A DNA stretch of 54,750 bases from Planctomycetota bacterium (GCA_024230295.1 JAAERN010000152.1:1-54750); one strand, 5' to 3'; positions 26,140 through 35,151 are shown, counted from the first letter of the stretch. Notes: a model not told the origin generated them from the sequence alone. Made by a program: numbers and translations.

Positions 26140-27516
26140 TCAGAGGTCCGTACGCCCCGTGAGGATCTCAAGCCTTGTCTGGTTGAGCACAGGAATCCTT
26201 GCTTGCTGTGCTTGGTGCAGGAGTGCTTGATATGTGTCCACTGCAGTTCGAAGGCGGCGATACTCGTTCATCGCTTCCGTTGAACGCTGATTGACACCTG
26301 GCTGGATCGGATTGCGAGGCTTCGTACCCAGCACAAGGAAATCCAAGTCGCCAGGGATTTCGGTTCCAGTCACGACTTCTCCGCCCCATCGACTGATGCG
26401 ATCGCGGAGATACTGTGCCTCGTTCAGCGTTGCCTTGCCGTCGTGGTCAAGGTCATACTTGCCATGGACGAGGAAGCGAAACTTGTACTCGGGATCGTAG
26501 ATCGCGTTGGTGATCACGTTTCCTGGAGTTACAGGGCGACCTTTTACCCGCCGGATCACCTTGGCAGTTGCGCTGGCATCGCCAATTTTGATGACCTGAA
26601 TGCTCGCCTTGCCACGCGCGTTCTCGTCTTCGGACTCGGCCTGAATCTGGTCAGCCGACTCATAAACCTCGAAGGTCATCCCCAGAACGATCTGGTCATT
26701 ACGACCACGGTCGATATACACCATGTCACCGCCGCCGACGATGTCGAGGATGGTGCCATCTACCAATGCCGCTGGATTCGTGGCATTCAAGCGATCGCGA
26801 TTCAATCGGGCATCGAGATCCCGAAGTTTCGATGAGAGCATCTTGTTGTTCTTGGTGAGTCGATCAACTTCATCTTGCTGTTCACTGATGGTGCCGTTCA
26901 ACTGATCGCGTGCAGTTGCCTGCATGCGACCGAAGTCACTGACCGCTTTCTGAATAGCAGTTGCGTGCCGACTATCGGCTTCCGTATAGCCCTTGAGCTG
27001 TTCGGACTCTGCTGCAAGCAGCGCATCCCTCTCGCTCCCGGCTTCTTGGAGCTGCTTATCAAGCCGATCGCGATCCTGCTCTGCGTTTGCGGTTCGCGCT
27101 GTCAATGCGGAATTGGCAGCGGTCAGGTCTGCGATCCTGCGAGTGGCATCTGCAACGGCAGAAGCCATGGATCCGCCTTCTGCAAGCCCCGCTTGTGTTC
27201 TCGCAGCGGCCAAGTCAGGGAAGCTCGCGTCTGAATTACCAAAGGTGAACTGCCGCAACGCTTCATATCGATCATTTAGATGACCCATAAGCGTGTCGCG
27301 GCCATGTGATGTTTCAAGTCGTTGGAACCACGGGGCATTACGTTCGGCCAATCGGACAAACGAGCTGAGGTTCTCATCAGCTTTGGCAGCTTCTTCCTGG
27401 GCGGCTTGCAACTTTCCCCACAGGAGAATAGAGCCCGCCAGAAGCAGGACGGTCAGTAGGACGAACACGACCAGTGAGATGGTGACACCGGTTCCGGCAG
27501 AACTTCGAATGGCCAT
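26140..27516 (-). CDS. Membrane-anchored coiled-coil protein with BRCT-like C-terminal domain
   Basis: Protein of 458 residues that I cannot assign to a named family. It has an N-terminal anchor helix (about 13-33), then a long coiled coil (about 35-240, rich in Ala, Gln, Arg and Asp), then a beta-rich segment with VDGTILDIVGGGDMVYIDRG. The last 110 residues end in FLVLGTKP, a helix with YQALLHQAQQARIPVLN and the final LEILTG. Those read like a BRCT fold (Gly-Gly turn, Val-Leu-Gly strand, Lys/Gln-Ala-x4-Pro-Val-Leu). An EF-hand-like loop DLDHDGKATLNE lies inside it. By topology the domain would be periplasmic, whereas BRCT domains are usually cytosolic. It heads the acyltransferase and response regulator cluster. 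Confidence 0.72.
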   Translation of the reverse strand: MAIRSSAGTGVTISLVVFVLLTVLLLAGSILLWGKLQAAQEEAAKADENLSSFVRLAERNAPWFQRLETSHGRDTLMGHLNDRYEALRQFTFGNSDASFPDLAAARTQAGLAEGGSMASAVADATRRIADLTAANSALTARTANAEQDRDRLDKQLQEAGSERDALLAAESEQLKGYTEADSRHATAIQKAVSDFGRMQATARDQLNGTISEQQDEVDRLTKNNKMLSSKLRDLDARLNRDRLNATNPAALVDGTILDIVGGGDMVYIDRGRNDQIVLGMTFEVYESADQIQAESEDENARGKASIQVIKIGDASATAKVIRRVKGRPVTPGNVITNAIYDPEYKFRFLVHGKYDLDHDGKATLNEAQYLRDRISRWGGEVVTGTEIPGDLDFLVLGTKPRNPIQPGVNQRSTEAMNEYRRLRTAVDTYQALLHQAQQARIPVLNQTRLEILTGRTDL

Positions 27517-27697
27517 GAGGCGAAAGGTCTCCTGGGTATCCCGGACGGGGGATCAGATAGGGTCGAGCGAGAAAGTCTCCCGCCATGTGTTCGGTCGTCA
27601 AGATGCCAGAAGCTCTTTGGACTTAGAACACACTGCGGAAGGCTCTTCAGGGGCCACAGGGCTGGCCATGAGGGGGGTGATTCTACGGCAGTTTCCG

Positions 27698-27720
27698 CTC
27701 TCGTGTTGGCGTGACGAGAG
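27698..27720. promoter_or_regulatory. 7-N9-7 inverted repeat upstream of the lysine aminotransferase gene
   Basis: CTCTCGT and ACGAGAG separated by 9 bases, in the gap between two divergent genes, some 95 bases before the aminotransferase start. It has the size of an operator for a dimeric regulator. Lysine aminotransferases of actinobacteria are controlled by Lrp-type proteins, which gives a candidate type, but the binding protein is unknown here. Confidence 0.4.
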
Positions 27721-27814
27721 TGCTTCTGTCAGGAGGCACTGGCGGCCTCTCAGGGCCGATGTACCATACCCGGCTCCCCCCATTCAGTCCTGAACGTACC
27801 CGAGGAGCCGATTT

Positions 27815-29143
27815 ATGCAGGCCAGCGAAGTTCTCCAGAGTCTTTCTAGGCACCAACTCGTCGATGGCTACCCATTGGTGGTCGATCTGGAGAAGTCTCA
27901 GGGATCGTGGATTCATGACGCCGCCAGCGGCGAGAAGTATCTCGATGCCTTTACTTGCTTTGCATCTTGGCCCATTGGGTTCAATCATCCCGGAATGCAA
28001 GAGCCAGAATTTGAGATGGCGCTCATGCGGGCGGCCCAGTCGAATGTCGCCAATGCCGATCTGTACACCGCCGAGATGGCGGACTTTGTGCGGACATTCG
28101 CGACGCACGTGACCCCAGACGGATTCCCGCATCACTTCTGGGTTGCCGGCGGCGGCTTGGCGGTTGAGAACGCGATGAAGACAGCCTTCGATTGGAAGGC
28201 GCGTCGTCTGGGTCGCAACGACTACTTGGCCGACTGCAATGATCTTTCGATCGTGCACTTCCAGCAGGCCTTCCATGGTCGGACCGGCTACACCATGAGT
28301 TGCACGAACACGCTGCCCGACAAGATCGGCCTGTTCCCCCGGTTCCCATGGCCGAGGATTCACAACCCCGTGTGCCAGTTCGACACGGACGGCAATGTGT
28401 GCAACGACATCGAGGCTGAAGAAGCCAAGGCGTGCGAGCAACTCGACAAGGCATTCGCCGAGAGCGCCGATCGAATCGCGGGCATCCTTATTGAGCCCAT
28501 GCAGGGCGAGGGCGGTGACAACCACTTCCGTCCGGAGTTTATGGCGAAACTTCGCAAGTATGCGGACGAGCACGACTGCCTGCTGCTCTTCGACGAAGTG
28601 CAGACCGGCTTCTTCGGCTCGGGCAAGCCGTGGTTCTGGCAGCATCAGGGCGTGGCCCCGGATGTCGTGGCCTTCGGCAAGAAGTCGCAGGTTTGCGGTA
28701 TCTACGCCGGCGGCAAGGTCGACGAGGTCGAGCAGAACGTCTTTAAGGTCTCCAGCCGAATCAATTCGACATGGGGTGGCAACCTCGTGGATATGGTTCG
28801 CTCACGCAGATTCATCGAAATTATCGTGCAAGACGGCCTCGCCGAGCATGCGATGGAATTGGGCGATCGACTCAAGGACGGTCTGCGATCGATCGCAAAG
28901 GACACTGGCGCGTTCAACAATGTCCGCGGATGCGGCACCTTGATCGCCTGCACGTTCCCGAGCCCTGAGCACCGAGCGGCGGCCATTACAGCCATGTTTG
29001 ATCGCAAGGCGATGTCGTTGCCCTGCGGAGTCGACTCAATGCGATTCCGTCTGCCGCTGACGATGACTTTCGATGAACTTGATGAACTCCTGAACCGAAC
29101 CGCCGAGTCGATTCGCTCGGCGCATGCCGCAACGCTTCTGTAA
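27815..29143 (+). CDS. lat: L-lysine 6-aminotransferase
   Basis: PLP-dependent class III aminotransferase that moves the epsilon-amino group of lysine to 2-oxoglutarate and gives 2-aminoadipate semialdehyde (piperideine-6-carboxylate) and glutamate. Signatures of this particular family are FASWPIGFNHP (about 49-59), GGLAVENAMKTAFDWK, IGLFPRFPWPRI, EPMQGEGGDNHFR, the Asp of LLLFDEVQTG and the PLP Lys in AFGKKSQVCG (Lys289 or 290). Length is 442 residues, matching the mycobacterial enzyme (449). A GAGGAG site lies 7 bases before the ATG. The expected next enzyme, a semialdehyde dehydrogenase, is not adjacent, so whether the gene serves catabolism or another lysine-derived product cannot be told. 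Confidence 0.92.
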   Translation: MQASEVLQSLSRHQLVDGYPLVVDLEKSQGSWIHDAASGEKYLDAFTCFASWPIGFNHPGMQEPEFEMALMRAAQSNVANADLYTAEMADFVRTFATHVTPDGFPHHFWVAGGGLAVENAMKTAFDWKARRLGRNDYLADCNDLSIVHFQQAFHGRTGYTMSCTNTLPDKIGLFPRFPWPRIHNPVCQFDTDGNVCNDIEAEEAKACEQLDKAFAESADRIAGILIEPMQGEGGDNHFRPEFMAKLRKYADEHDCLLLFDEVQTGFFGSGKPWFWQHQGVAPDVVAFGKKSQVCGIYAGGKVDEVEQNVFKVSSRINSTWGGNLVDMVRSRRFIEIIVQDGLAEHAMELGDRLKDGLRSIAKDTGAFNNVRGCGTLIACTFPSPEHRAAAITAMFDRKAMSLPCGVDSMRFRLPLTMTFDELDELLNRTAESIRSAHAATLL

Positions 29144-29154
29144 TTCAGGGTCAA

Positions 29155-30135
29155 TCAGCCTGGCAGATCGTCTTGGGTTCGAAATTCCAGAACGCCAGGC
29201 AGCAATCGCTGCTGAAGTTCAAGTAGTTCGGGACACTGATGCACGACGCCATGCTCGAACAGTTTGTCCCCAAGATCGGGATCACTGACCCGGATCGAAT
29301 GTGTGGAGCCGTCCATGTTTGAGATGTTGATCCGGTTGGGATCCCACAGGGCCGGAATGTCGTACCAGACATATGTGTCCTGATCGGGATGAACCAAGAA
29401 TCCGCTGTGATTGAAGCCAACCATTCCCATGTTTGCTCCGGCAGGATCATCCTCTGCAATTGAGCACATCGTTTTGGCCGGTTGCTTGATGCTCATGCTT
29501 GTCGCGCATGGCACGGCGTACTTGACGAAGTCGGGTTCAGTAAACGGTCCCGGTGGAGTACTTCCACTCGGCCAATAAAAGTCCTCTGCGCACACATTGA
29601 CTCCAACAAAGCCGTTAAGCGAGTAGGATCGAATACGTGTCGAGGGATCCATCGGTGAGCGATAGGCGTCTACGCTCCCATCGAGATAGTCCCAAGCCGC
29701 ACCGTCGCTGAGTGCCTTCGGGAGTTCGGCGTTGAAATCGCCACCATCCAGTGCTACAAGCCGGCGAGGCAGATCTGGCGAGTCTGGGTTGTAGTCACGG
29801 ACCCAGAATCGGTCGATGGCATCCTTATACAAGGCATCAATGTGCCTGCCCTCAACGGCGTACATGGGATCGCTTACAAACTGCGGGTACGGATCAGTCG
29901 CCCATATCTCTGTTCGTGGATGAAACAATCTCCCCTCATGGTCCGCTGCGAATTTGGATTGAGCATGAGAGATCTGCCGCTGGCGTGCCAAATCGGCGGC
30001 CGACATGGCAGACGCGTCAAGTCGCTGCACGCCGACAAGAACCAACGCAGCGAGCGCGGCGAGAATTGCAACGACAACCATCAACTCGATGATCGTGAAC
30101 GCGCGTGTCATAGTGGTGAGTGGTTTCAGAGGCAT
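29155..30135 (-). CDS. Pseudopilin-like protein with prepilin N-terminus
   Basis: Second member of the planctomycete prepilin-type family in this window. After a short leader, AFTIIELMVVVAIL shows the prepilin cleavage motif, again with Ala in place of Gly before the cleavage point and Glu at +5, followed by a membrane helix to about residue 38. The C-terminal part has a NRINISNMDGS segment at the place of the H-X9-DG motif, but the His is not kept. Length is 326 residues. An internal ATG at 30111 leaves a leader of only three residues before the motif and is less likely. Its start overlaps the end of the upstream GH13 gene by 10 bases. Confidence 0.8.
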   Translation of the reverse strand: MPLKPLTTMTRAFTIIELMVVVAILAALAALVLVGVQRLDASAMSAADLARQRQISHAQSKFAADHEGRLFHPRTEIWATDPYPQFVSDPMYAVEGRHIDALYKDAIDRFWVRDYNPDSPDLPRRLVALDGGDFNAELPKALSDGAAWDYLDGSVDAYRSPMDPSTRIRSYSLNGFVGVNVCAEDFYWPSGSTPPGPFTEPDFVKYAVPCATSMSIKQPAKTMCSIAEDDPAGANMGMVGFNHSGFLVHPDQDTYVWYDIPALWDPNRINISNMDGSTHSIRVSDPDLGDKLFEHGVVHQCPELLELQQRLLPGVLEFRTQDDLPG

Positions 30136-32144
30136 TGGCCAAATGATGCAATTACGCTTAGGAGGTCGTCAACATTGGTGACTCCATCACCTGTGACATC
30201 CGCATCAGGTGTTCCCCAGGATGCAATGACTATGAGAAGATCATCCACAGAAACAGCGCCATTGCCGTCAAGATCGTTCAGGCAGGGGGGAGATTGAGAA
30301 AGAATTACCATCGAGTATGCACCGAATTGCAGTGAGGCACTAAAGGGAAGCCCATCTCGGGGCGTATTTTCGACCAGAATATCCCCCATCAGATGGTCGC
30401 CGAACTCGGGATCATAGCCCGTCCAGTCGCTGTTGAAGCGGACCTTCCACGTACCGCCCGTCGGGAACCCGATTCGGTAGTCATCCCAGTCCTGATTGCG
30501 GAAGTTTGCCAGAATGATCACATCGTCGCCCACGCCGCCGTCCCTCCAGCGGTGCCAGCCGACGACCTTGTCCCCGTCATTGATGTGATGCACATTGACG
30601 TGTTCGCCGGTGAGCCCTCTGGTATTCCCGTTCTTGTTGAGCCTTGCTGCGATCAGGTCCCGGTACAGATCGGTGATCCCAGAAAAAGTTTCGGCGCGGC
30701 TCCAGTCGAGCGGCTCGGCATCGGTGAACCATTCGTCCTCAAGAAACTCCTGTCCCTGGAAGATCATCGGAATGCCGGGTGAGGTGAACATGACGCCTGC
30801 TGCCAGCGTTGAACGCTTTTTGGAGTAGTACGACTCGGCGTTGCCCGGCCAGATGGCTTCGGGGACGCGGCTACGGCCGTTGGCGACTTCGTCGTGCGAT
30901 TCGGTGTAGATCACTCGTTGGAACGGAGTGTCGTTGTAGGCGAAGGTGATCGCATCCTTGATGGCCCACATGTTGCGGTATTCGTCATCGGAAGTTTCGA
31001 CAACCTCTCGTACGGGATGCACAAACCACGGATCCCACTGAGCATCAAACCCCGCGCCGCCGGAACTCGTGGGCCTGGTAATCCAGTGGTTGTTGCTCAT
31101 ATCTTCGGCAACGATCAGCTTTTCGGGATACAGCGTATTGAGTTCGTCATTGACCCACTGCATCCAGGACCAGCCGTCTGGGTTGTTGCCCTCGTCGGTC
31201 CACTCGATCCATCGCGTTCCATCCATGCGGATACCGTCGATGTGATACTCGTCAAACGACTGCATGACGGCGTCTTGCATCCACTGCCGCACCGCCTCCT
31301 CGCCGAAATTCGGCCTGGTGCTTCCCCATGGCGTATGGGCGCGGTCGTCGTTGTAGAAGTAGATGCCACCGAGATCATTTTCGGTCCACCCGTCGAACTG
31401 CCACGCTCCGAGGTCGGAGGGGCCGAGATGGTTGAAGACGACATCGAGCATCACTGCGATACCTCGCTCATGGCAGGCATCGACAAGTCGTTTGAACTTC
31501 TCCGGCCCGCCGTAATAACTCTCGACAGAGAAGATGTGCCCCGGGTTGTAGCCCCACGACTGGTCGCCCGCGAACTCGTTGATGGGCATGAATTCGAGCG
31601 TATTGATGCCGATATTCGCCAGATAGTCGAGATGCGCGAGTACGCCGTCGAAAGTCCCCGGGAATCCTCCACCATCGGTGACGCCGAATGTTCCGGGGTG
31701 CATTTCGTAGATCACCATTTCATTCCAGTTCGGCATGGAGAAACTGTGTTCCCATACATACTCGTCAGGATCGGCGATGATGGACTTGCCATTGGAACTG
31801 GTCAACTTGCGGGCCCGAGGGTCATTCCGCCAGTACGTATTGCCATCGTTGAGAATAATGAACTGATACTCGTGCCCGGCCCATACGCCGGAAACGTCCA
31901 GACTCCAGAGGTCCCCGTCTTCGGGTGAGAGCGGATGGGTATTGGTGGCCCAGTTATTGAATGAGCCCGTCAGATAGACCGCGTCGGCATGCGGCGCCCA
32001 TGTTCGGAAGGTCGTTCCCCAGTCATCATTGTCCTGATAGACAGTGGCGCCCATGCCCGGGCGAGTGGAGACTTCCCCCATCGCCGGGCTACCGATCGCG
32101 GCGAGTGCGCACGCGAGAAGGCTGATTTGGTGGAGTCGTTGCAT
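30126..32144 (-). CDS. Secreted GH13 branching-enzyme-like glucanase with dockerin-like tail
   Basis: Exported alpha-glucan enzyme. Order of parts: a signal peptide (1-23, SPAMG end), a CBM48/E-set domain (about 35-130, FRTWAPHADAVYLTGSFNNW), a GH13 barrel (about 145-560) and a C-terminal pair of EF-hand-like repeats (DLDGNGAVSVDDLL and DVTGDGVTNVDDLL). Catalytic motifs: region I DVVFNH, region II GIRMDG with the nucleophile Asp308, region III VAEDM with the acid Glu347, region IV ESHDE. CBM48 plus these regions match glycogen branching enzymes, which are normally cytosolic, so a secreted form is unusual. The repeats look like the Phycisphaerae dockerin-type tail and may attach the enzyme to the cell surface or another protein. 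Confidence 0.88.
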   Translation of the reverse strand: MQRLHQISLLACALAAIGSPAMGEVSTRPGMGATVYQDNDDWGTTFRTWAPHADAVYLTGSFNNWATNTHPLSPEDGDLWSLDVSGVWAGHEYQFIILNDGNTYWRNDPRARKLTSSNGKSIIADPDEYVWEHSFSMPNWNEMVIYEMHPGTFGVTDGGGFPGTFDGVLAHLDYLANIGINTLEFMPINEFAGDQSWGYNPGHIFSVESYYGGPEKFKRLVDACHERGIAVMLDVVFNHLGPSDLGAWQFDGWTENDLGGIYFYNDDRAHTPWGSTRPNFGEEAVRQWMQDAVMQSFDEYHIDGIRMDGTRWIEWTDEGNNPDGWSWMQWVNDELNTLYPEKLIVAEDMSNNHWITRPTSSGGAGFDAQWDPWFVHPVREVVETSDDEYRNMWAIKDAITFAYNDTPFQRVIYTESHDEVANGRSRVPEAIWPGNAESYYSKKRSTLAAGVMFTSPGIPMIFQGQEFLEDEWFTDAEPLDWSRAETFSGITDLYRDLIAARLNKNGNTRGLTGEHVNVHHINDGDKVVGWHRWRDGGVGDDVIILANFRNQDWDDYRIGFPTGGTWKVRFNSDWTGYDPEFGDHLMGDILVENTPRDGLPFSASLQFGAYSMVILSQSPPCLNDLDGNGAVSVDDLLIVIASWGTPDADVTGDGVTNVDDLLSVIASFGQCL

Positions 32145-32197
32145 GATTAGATCTTGAGTATACCCCGCGATAGTGACCTTCTAGAGCCTTAAAGGCA

Positions 32198-32223
32198 ACC
32201 CCCGCGGCGTTGGCCGCGGGGGT
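32198..32223 (-). terminator. GC-rich hairpin between two secreted-protein genes
   Basis: An 11-base-pair stem around a GTTG loop (stem 32198-32208 with 32213-32223). It lies about 27 bases past the stop codon of the gene ending at 32250 and before the GH13 gene. The T tract after it on the minus strand is short (TTGCCTTT), so efficiency is uncertain. Confidence 0.6.
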
Positions 32224-32249
32224 GCTGTATCAAATTCAGATTGTGATGA

Positions 32250-33383
32250 TCACGGGCATACGTTGCCGAAGTTGCCGATCAGGAGCAGCAGGTCATCGAC
32301 GCCCGTAGTGCCACTGTCGTCGATATCGGTCGGGCAGTCATTGCCGCCACCGAGATCGCATTCTTCACAGATCGAGTCTTCACCAATCCAGAGACCGCGG
32401 CTGGCATCGCAATGCTCTGCCGTGACACTTTCCCAGCATTCGCCATTGGCGAAGCAGCAGGCGCCAGTGATGGCGGGGATGCATGACTTCGTTTCATCAC
32501 CTATCGAGAAGTACTGCGGACCATCGATGTTGGCAAAGTTCACGAGTCGCGGCTCACCGAGATTCACGGTGCCGCCAAGTCCATTGAGGATCTGGTTGGA
32601 GACATACGCATGGTCCGCAGCATTGACGAATGCGCAGATCTTGACGTCGTCAAAGGGAAGTCCCTCATGGTCCCAGTCGAAGAGTACGAGTGGAATCTCG
32701 ATCTCTATGCCGGTATCCACTATGACCTCGTCGGGTGCGCCACAGTCTTCGCCATCGCCACCGATGACACCACCGATATTGCTGTTGTTGATGGCAACGC
32801 GAATGCCATAGTCCCCGACGCTGGGTTCAATGTAATCGACGCCTTCAAGGTTGTATGAACTGCCACTGCCCGCGTAGTCCCCGACGCCGTCGCCGTAGGT
32901 ACGCAGTTCTGCGTAGTCGATGTAGGAGACAATGCCAGAGTCGGTATCGTTATCACCACAGGTGATCGACAGGTAAAGATCTGGCTCGATTCCATCGTCA
33001 AATGTCAGCCCATTTCCGGTGCCGTCGTCGCCCATGCGTTGAAGAGCACTGAAGCTGACGTCTGGATTGATGCCGAGAATACTGTTCTGACCACCAGCAC
33101 GGGCGTCGATGAACAGTTCGATCTTGTTGTGGTTGCTCTCGATGTTGCCACCAAGATGAATAAAGAGGCTTCCGCCAGCGATGACCGCGCTGCCACCGTC
33201 CAGTTCGGATCCGAAGGCGTATCCAACATGATCACTGGTGTTGTCGCCGAAGCCAGTGCTGTTGTTTTGGAGGGATGCAACCGGTCCATAGACGGCGTCG
33301 CGTGTTCCATCGACGGCCGGTGGACCTGCGACGGCAGTTCCTCCGAGTAGGGCAGAACAGCCTGCGGCAATGAAGGTCTTCAT
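32250..33383 (-). CDS. Secreted protein with a C-terminal dockerin-like repeat
   Basis: Exported protein of 377 residues without a recognised catalytic domain. A signal peptide (MKTFIAAGCSALLGGTAVAG) is preceded by a GAGGAG site 9 bases before the ATG. The mature part is acidic and Gly/Asp/Asn-rich, of the kind found in surface and adhesin proteins, with many beta-type segments and a Cys cluster near 300-350 (CCFANGECWES, EHCDAS). The end holds one EF-hand-like repeat, DIDDSGTTGVDDLLLLIG, similar to the tail of the nearby GH13 protein. The shared tail suggests the same anchoring or sorting mechanism. Function unknown. A weak terminator follows it. Confidence 0.72.
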   Translation of the reverse strand: MKTFIAAGCSALLGGTAVAGPPAVDGTRDAVYGPVASLQNNSTGFGDNTSDHVGYAFGSELDGGSAVIAGGSLFIHLGGNIESNHNKIELFIDARAGGQNSILGINPDVSFSALQRMGDDGTGNGLTFDDGIEPDLYLSITCGDNDTDSGIVSYIDYAELRTYGDGVGDYAGSGSSYNLEGVDYIEPSVGDYGIRVAINNSNIGGVIGGDGEDCGAPDEVIVDTGIEIEIPLVLFDWDHEGLPFDDVKICAFVNAADHAYVSNQILNGLGGTVNLGEPRLVNFANIDGPQYFSIGDETKSCIPAITGACCFANGECWESVTAEHCDASRGLWIGEDSICEECDLGGGNDCPTDIDDSGTTGVDDLLLLIGNFGNVCP

Positions 33384-34022
33384 GGTGATGTGCTCCTCGC
33401 TCAATCTCTCTTGTTTGGGACCGGCTGACGCACGAATCCCGTTCCTCAATTCCTTAGGCCCAACTCTCTCTTCAAACTAAAGTAACCTCTGTTGACCAGC
33501 CAGCAAAAACTCCGCAATATTACATCCTAAGTCCGTTTCGGTAGCACCACTGCAGATATTCGGACACTATCCAAAGTCTTCATTGATCGTGGGCAGCGCG
33601 TGCAGAACTCCGCAAATCCATTTGGTGGAGATCCTGTGGCGATTCGGAGTGTGGAAGGCTGATAGGACGGACTCCTCGAGGAGCCGGTACAGGGCATCCG
33701 CATCGCGGGTGGAACCCCGGTAACGACCATGGGATCGCCATTGCGAAAACGGTCAATCATGATCTGATACTAGATGGCGTCACGTGTCCAGTCGGGAGTC
33801 TCAAGGTGCATTGGGATTTCACTGAATCGATAAACGGATGACAGCCGCCGTGTGGCGCTGCCGTCATGAACCAAAAAAAATGTAACGGTCATCGGATTGG
33901 AGGATGTACACCTCTTGATGACGCTGAGCGTCGTGACGATGATTCCCTGCACCCTCCACTTCCTCGCAGCGCAGAAGCAGTTCATCGAAGGTCTGGGAAG
34001 CGGGGCGGTCAAGGGTAGACGC
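33384..34022. other. Long intergenic region between divergent genes
   Basis: About 640 bases between the secreted dockerin-like protein gene and the ABC ATPase gene. I see no coding region that I can support: the few frames on either strand lack family signals and ribosome-binding sites. It must hold the promoters of both neighbours. A stretch near 33838-33885 has an imperfect inverted repeat next to a run of eight A (on the plus strand), but it does not form a clean terminator for either gene. Confidence 0.5.
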
Positions 34023-35126
34023 ATGGCTGAAGTACGAATGACAGGCGTGACCAAGGCGTTCCCCGGCGGTGTGACTGCCGTGGCCTCATGTGATTTGACG
34101 ATTCCGAACGGCCAGTTCACCGTGCTGGTCGGGCCAAGTGGATGTGGCAAGAGTACGACGCTGCGGATGATCGCCGGACTCGAGGCGGTGAGTAGCGGAA
34201 CCATTCACATTGGCGATCGTGTTGTCAACGATGTTCCACCGCGGAACCGCAACGTGGCCATGGTGTTCCAGAACTACGCGCTCTATCCGCACATGAGCGT
34301 CGAGAAGAATCTCCGGTTTCCGCTTGAGCGTCGGCGGGCGACAAGTTGGTTGAAGGCGCTCATGTCAGATAATGAACGGTCTCGGCGCCGCGATGAGACT
34401 GCAGTGATCGGCGAGCGAGTAGCCGAGGTTGCGGCGCAGCTAGAGATCGACACGTATTTGCGCCGGTTTCCCAGAGAACTCAGCGGCGGCCAGCGGCAGC
34501 GAGTGGCGCTCGGCCGCGCACTTGTGCGAGATCCAGAAGTATTCCTGCTGGACGAGCCGCTGAGCAACCTCGATGCGCAGCTGCGCCTCGCGATGCGCAC
34601 AGAACTACGCCAATTGCACCGCAGGCTCGGGGCGACGATGATCTACGTCACCCACGATCAAGAAGAAGCGATGGCACTGGGTGATGTGCTCGTGGTCATG
34701 AAAGACGGCGTGATTCATCAAGTGGGGGCACCGCGAGAGATCTATGAGCAGCCCGCCGACCGATTTGTCGCTTCTTTTGTCGGAACGCCGCCGATGAACC
34801 TCGTGAAGGGTGAAGTTCGAGGTGGCAACTTTCACACCACGACCGGCGCCTCGCTTCCGGCGCCCGCAGGCGCATCAGGCGGCCTCGCCGTGCTCGGCAT
34901 TCGCCCCGAGTCGATTCGCGTGGATGGTGCAGGCGAACTTGCGGCAACGGTGACCTCGATCGAGCGACTCGGAGACCGCATGGATGTCGTGTTGGATATC
35001 GGTGGCGTCAACATCACTGCTCGGAGTGAGCCCTCGGACATTGAAGAAGGCGATCAGTGCAAGGTCTCGGTCGAAGAATCCGGCATCCATCTCTTCGATG
35101 TGCATGGCAAGCGAACGTCAGGCTGA
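34023..35126 (+). CDS. Sugar-type ABC transporter ATP-binding protein (MalK/UgpC/MsmX type)
   Basis: ATPase of the CUT1 carbohydrate importer family. The N-terminal NBD has Walker A GPSGCGKST, Q-loop VFQNYALYPHMSV, signature LSGGQRQR, Walker B VFLLDEPLSNLDAQLR and H-loop YVTHDQEEA. The C-terminal third is a MalK-type regulatory (TOBE) domain with VLGIRPESIRVD. The ATG at 34023 has an AAGGG site 7 bases before it and gives 367 residues; the frame continues upstream but without family similarity. An insert with Arg/Ser (ALMSDNERSRRRDE) between the Q-loop and signature lengthens the helical domain. No permease or binding protein is adjacent, so it may be a shared MsmX-like energiser. Confidence 0.9.
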   Translation: MAEVRMTGVTKAFPGGVTAVASCDLTIPNGQFTVLVGPSGCGKSTTLRMIAGLEAVSSGTIHIGDRVVNDVPPRNRNVAMVFQNYALYPHMSVEKNLRFPLERRRATSWLKALMSDNERSRRRDETAVIGERVAEVAAQLEIDTYLRRFPRELSGGQRQRVALGRALVRDPEVFLLDEPLSNLDAQLRLAMRTELRQLHRRLGATMIYVTHDQEEAMALGDVLVVMKDGVIHQVGAPREIYEQPADRFVASFVGTPPMNLVKGEVRGGNFHTTTGASLPAPAGASGGLAVLGIRPESIRVDGAGELAATVTSIERLGDRMDVVLDIGGVNITARSEPSDIEEGDQCKVSVEESGIHLFDVHGKRTSG

Positions 35127-35151
35127 AACTCGCTGACCCGGAAGTCCGGAC

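Noticed and set aside
27517-27814. Possible RNA gene in the gap between divergent genes
   Set aside because: No tRNA-like arms or known RNA core sequence could be found; only the short inverted repeat is reported.
30894-31928. Plus-strand open frame of 344 codons
   Set aside because: It is antisense to the GH13 gene, with no ribosome-binding site and no domain.
33838-33885. Possible terminator with a run of eight A
   Set aside because: The stem is imperfect, and neither neighbouring gene ends there: both are transcribed away from this region.
33897-34022. N-terminal extension of the sugar ABC ATPase
   Set aside because: The first 42 codons have no family similarity; the ATG at 34023 has a good ribosome-binding site and the usual start.
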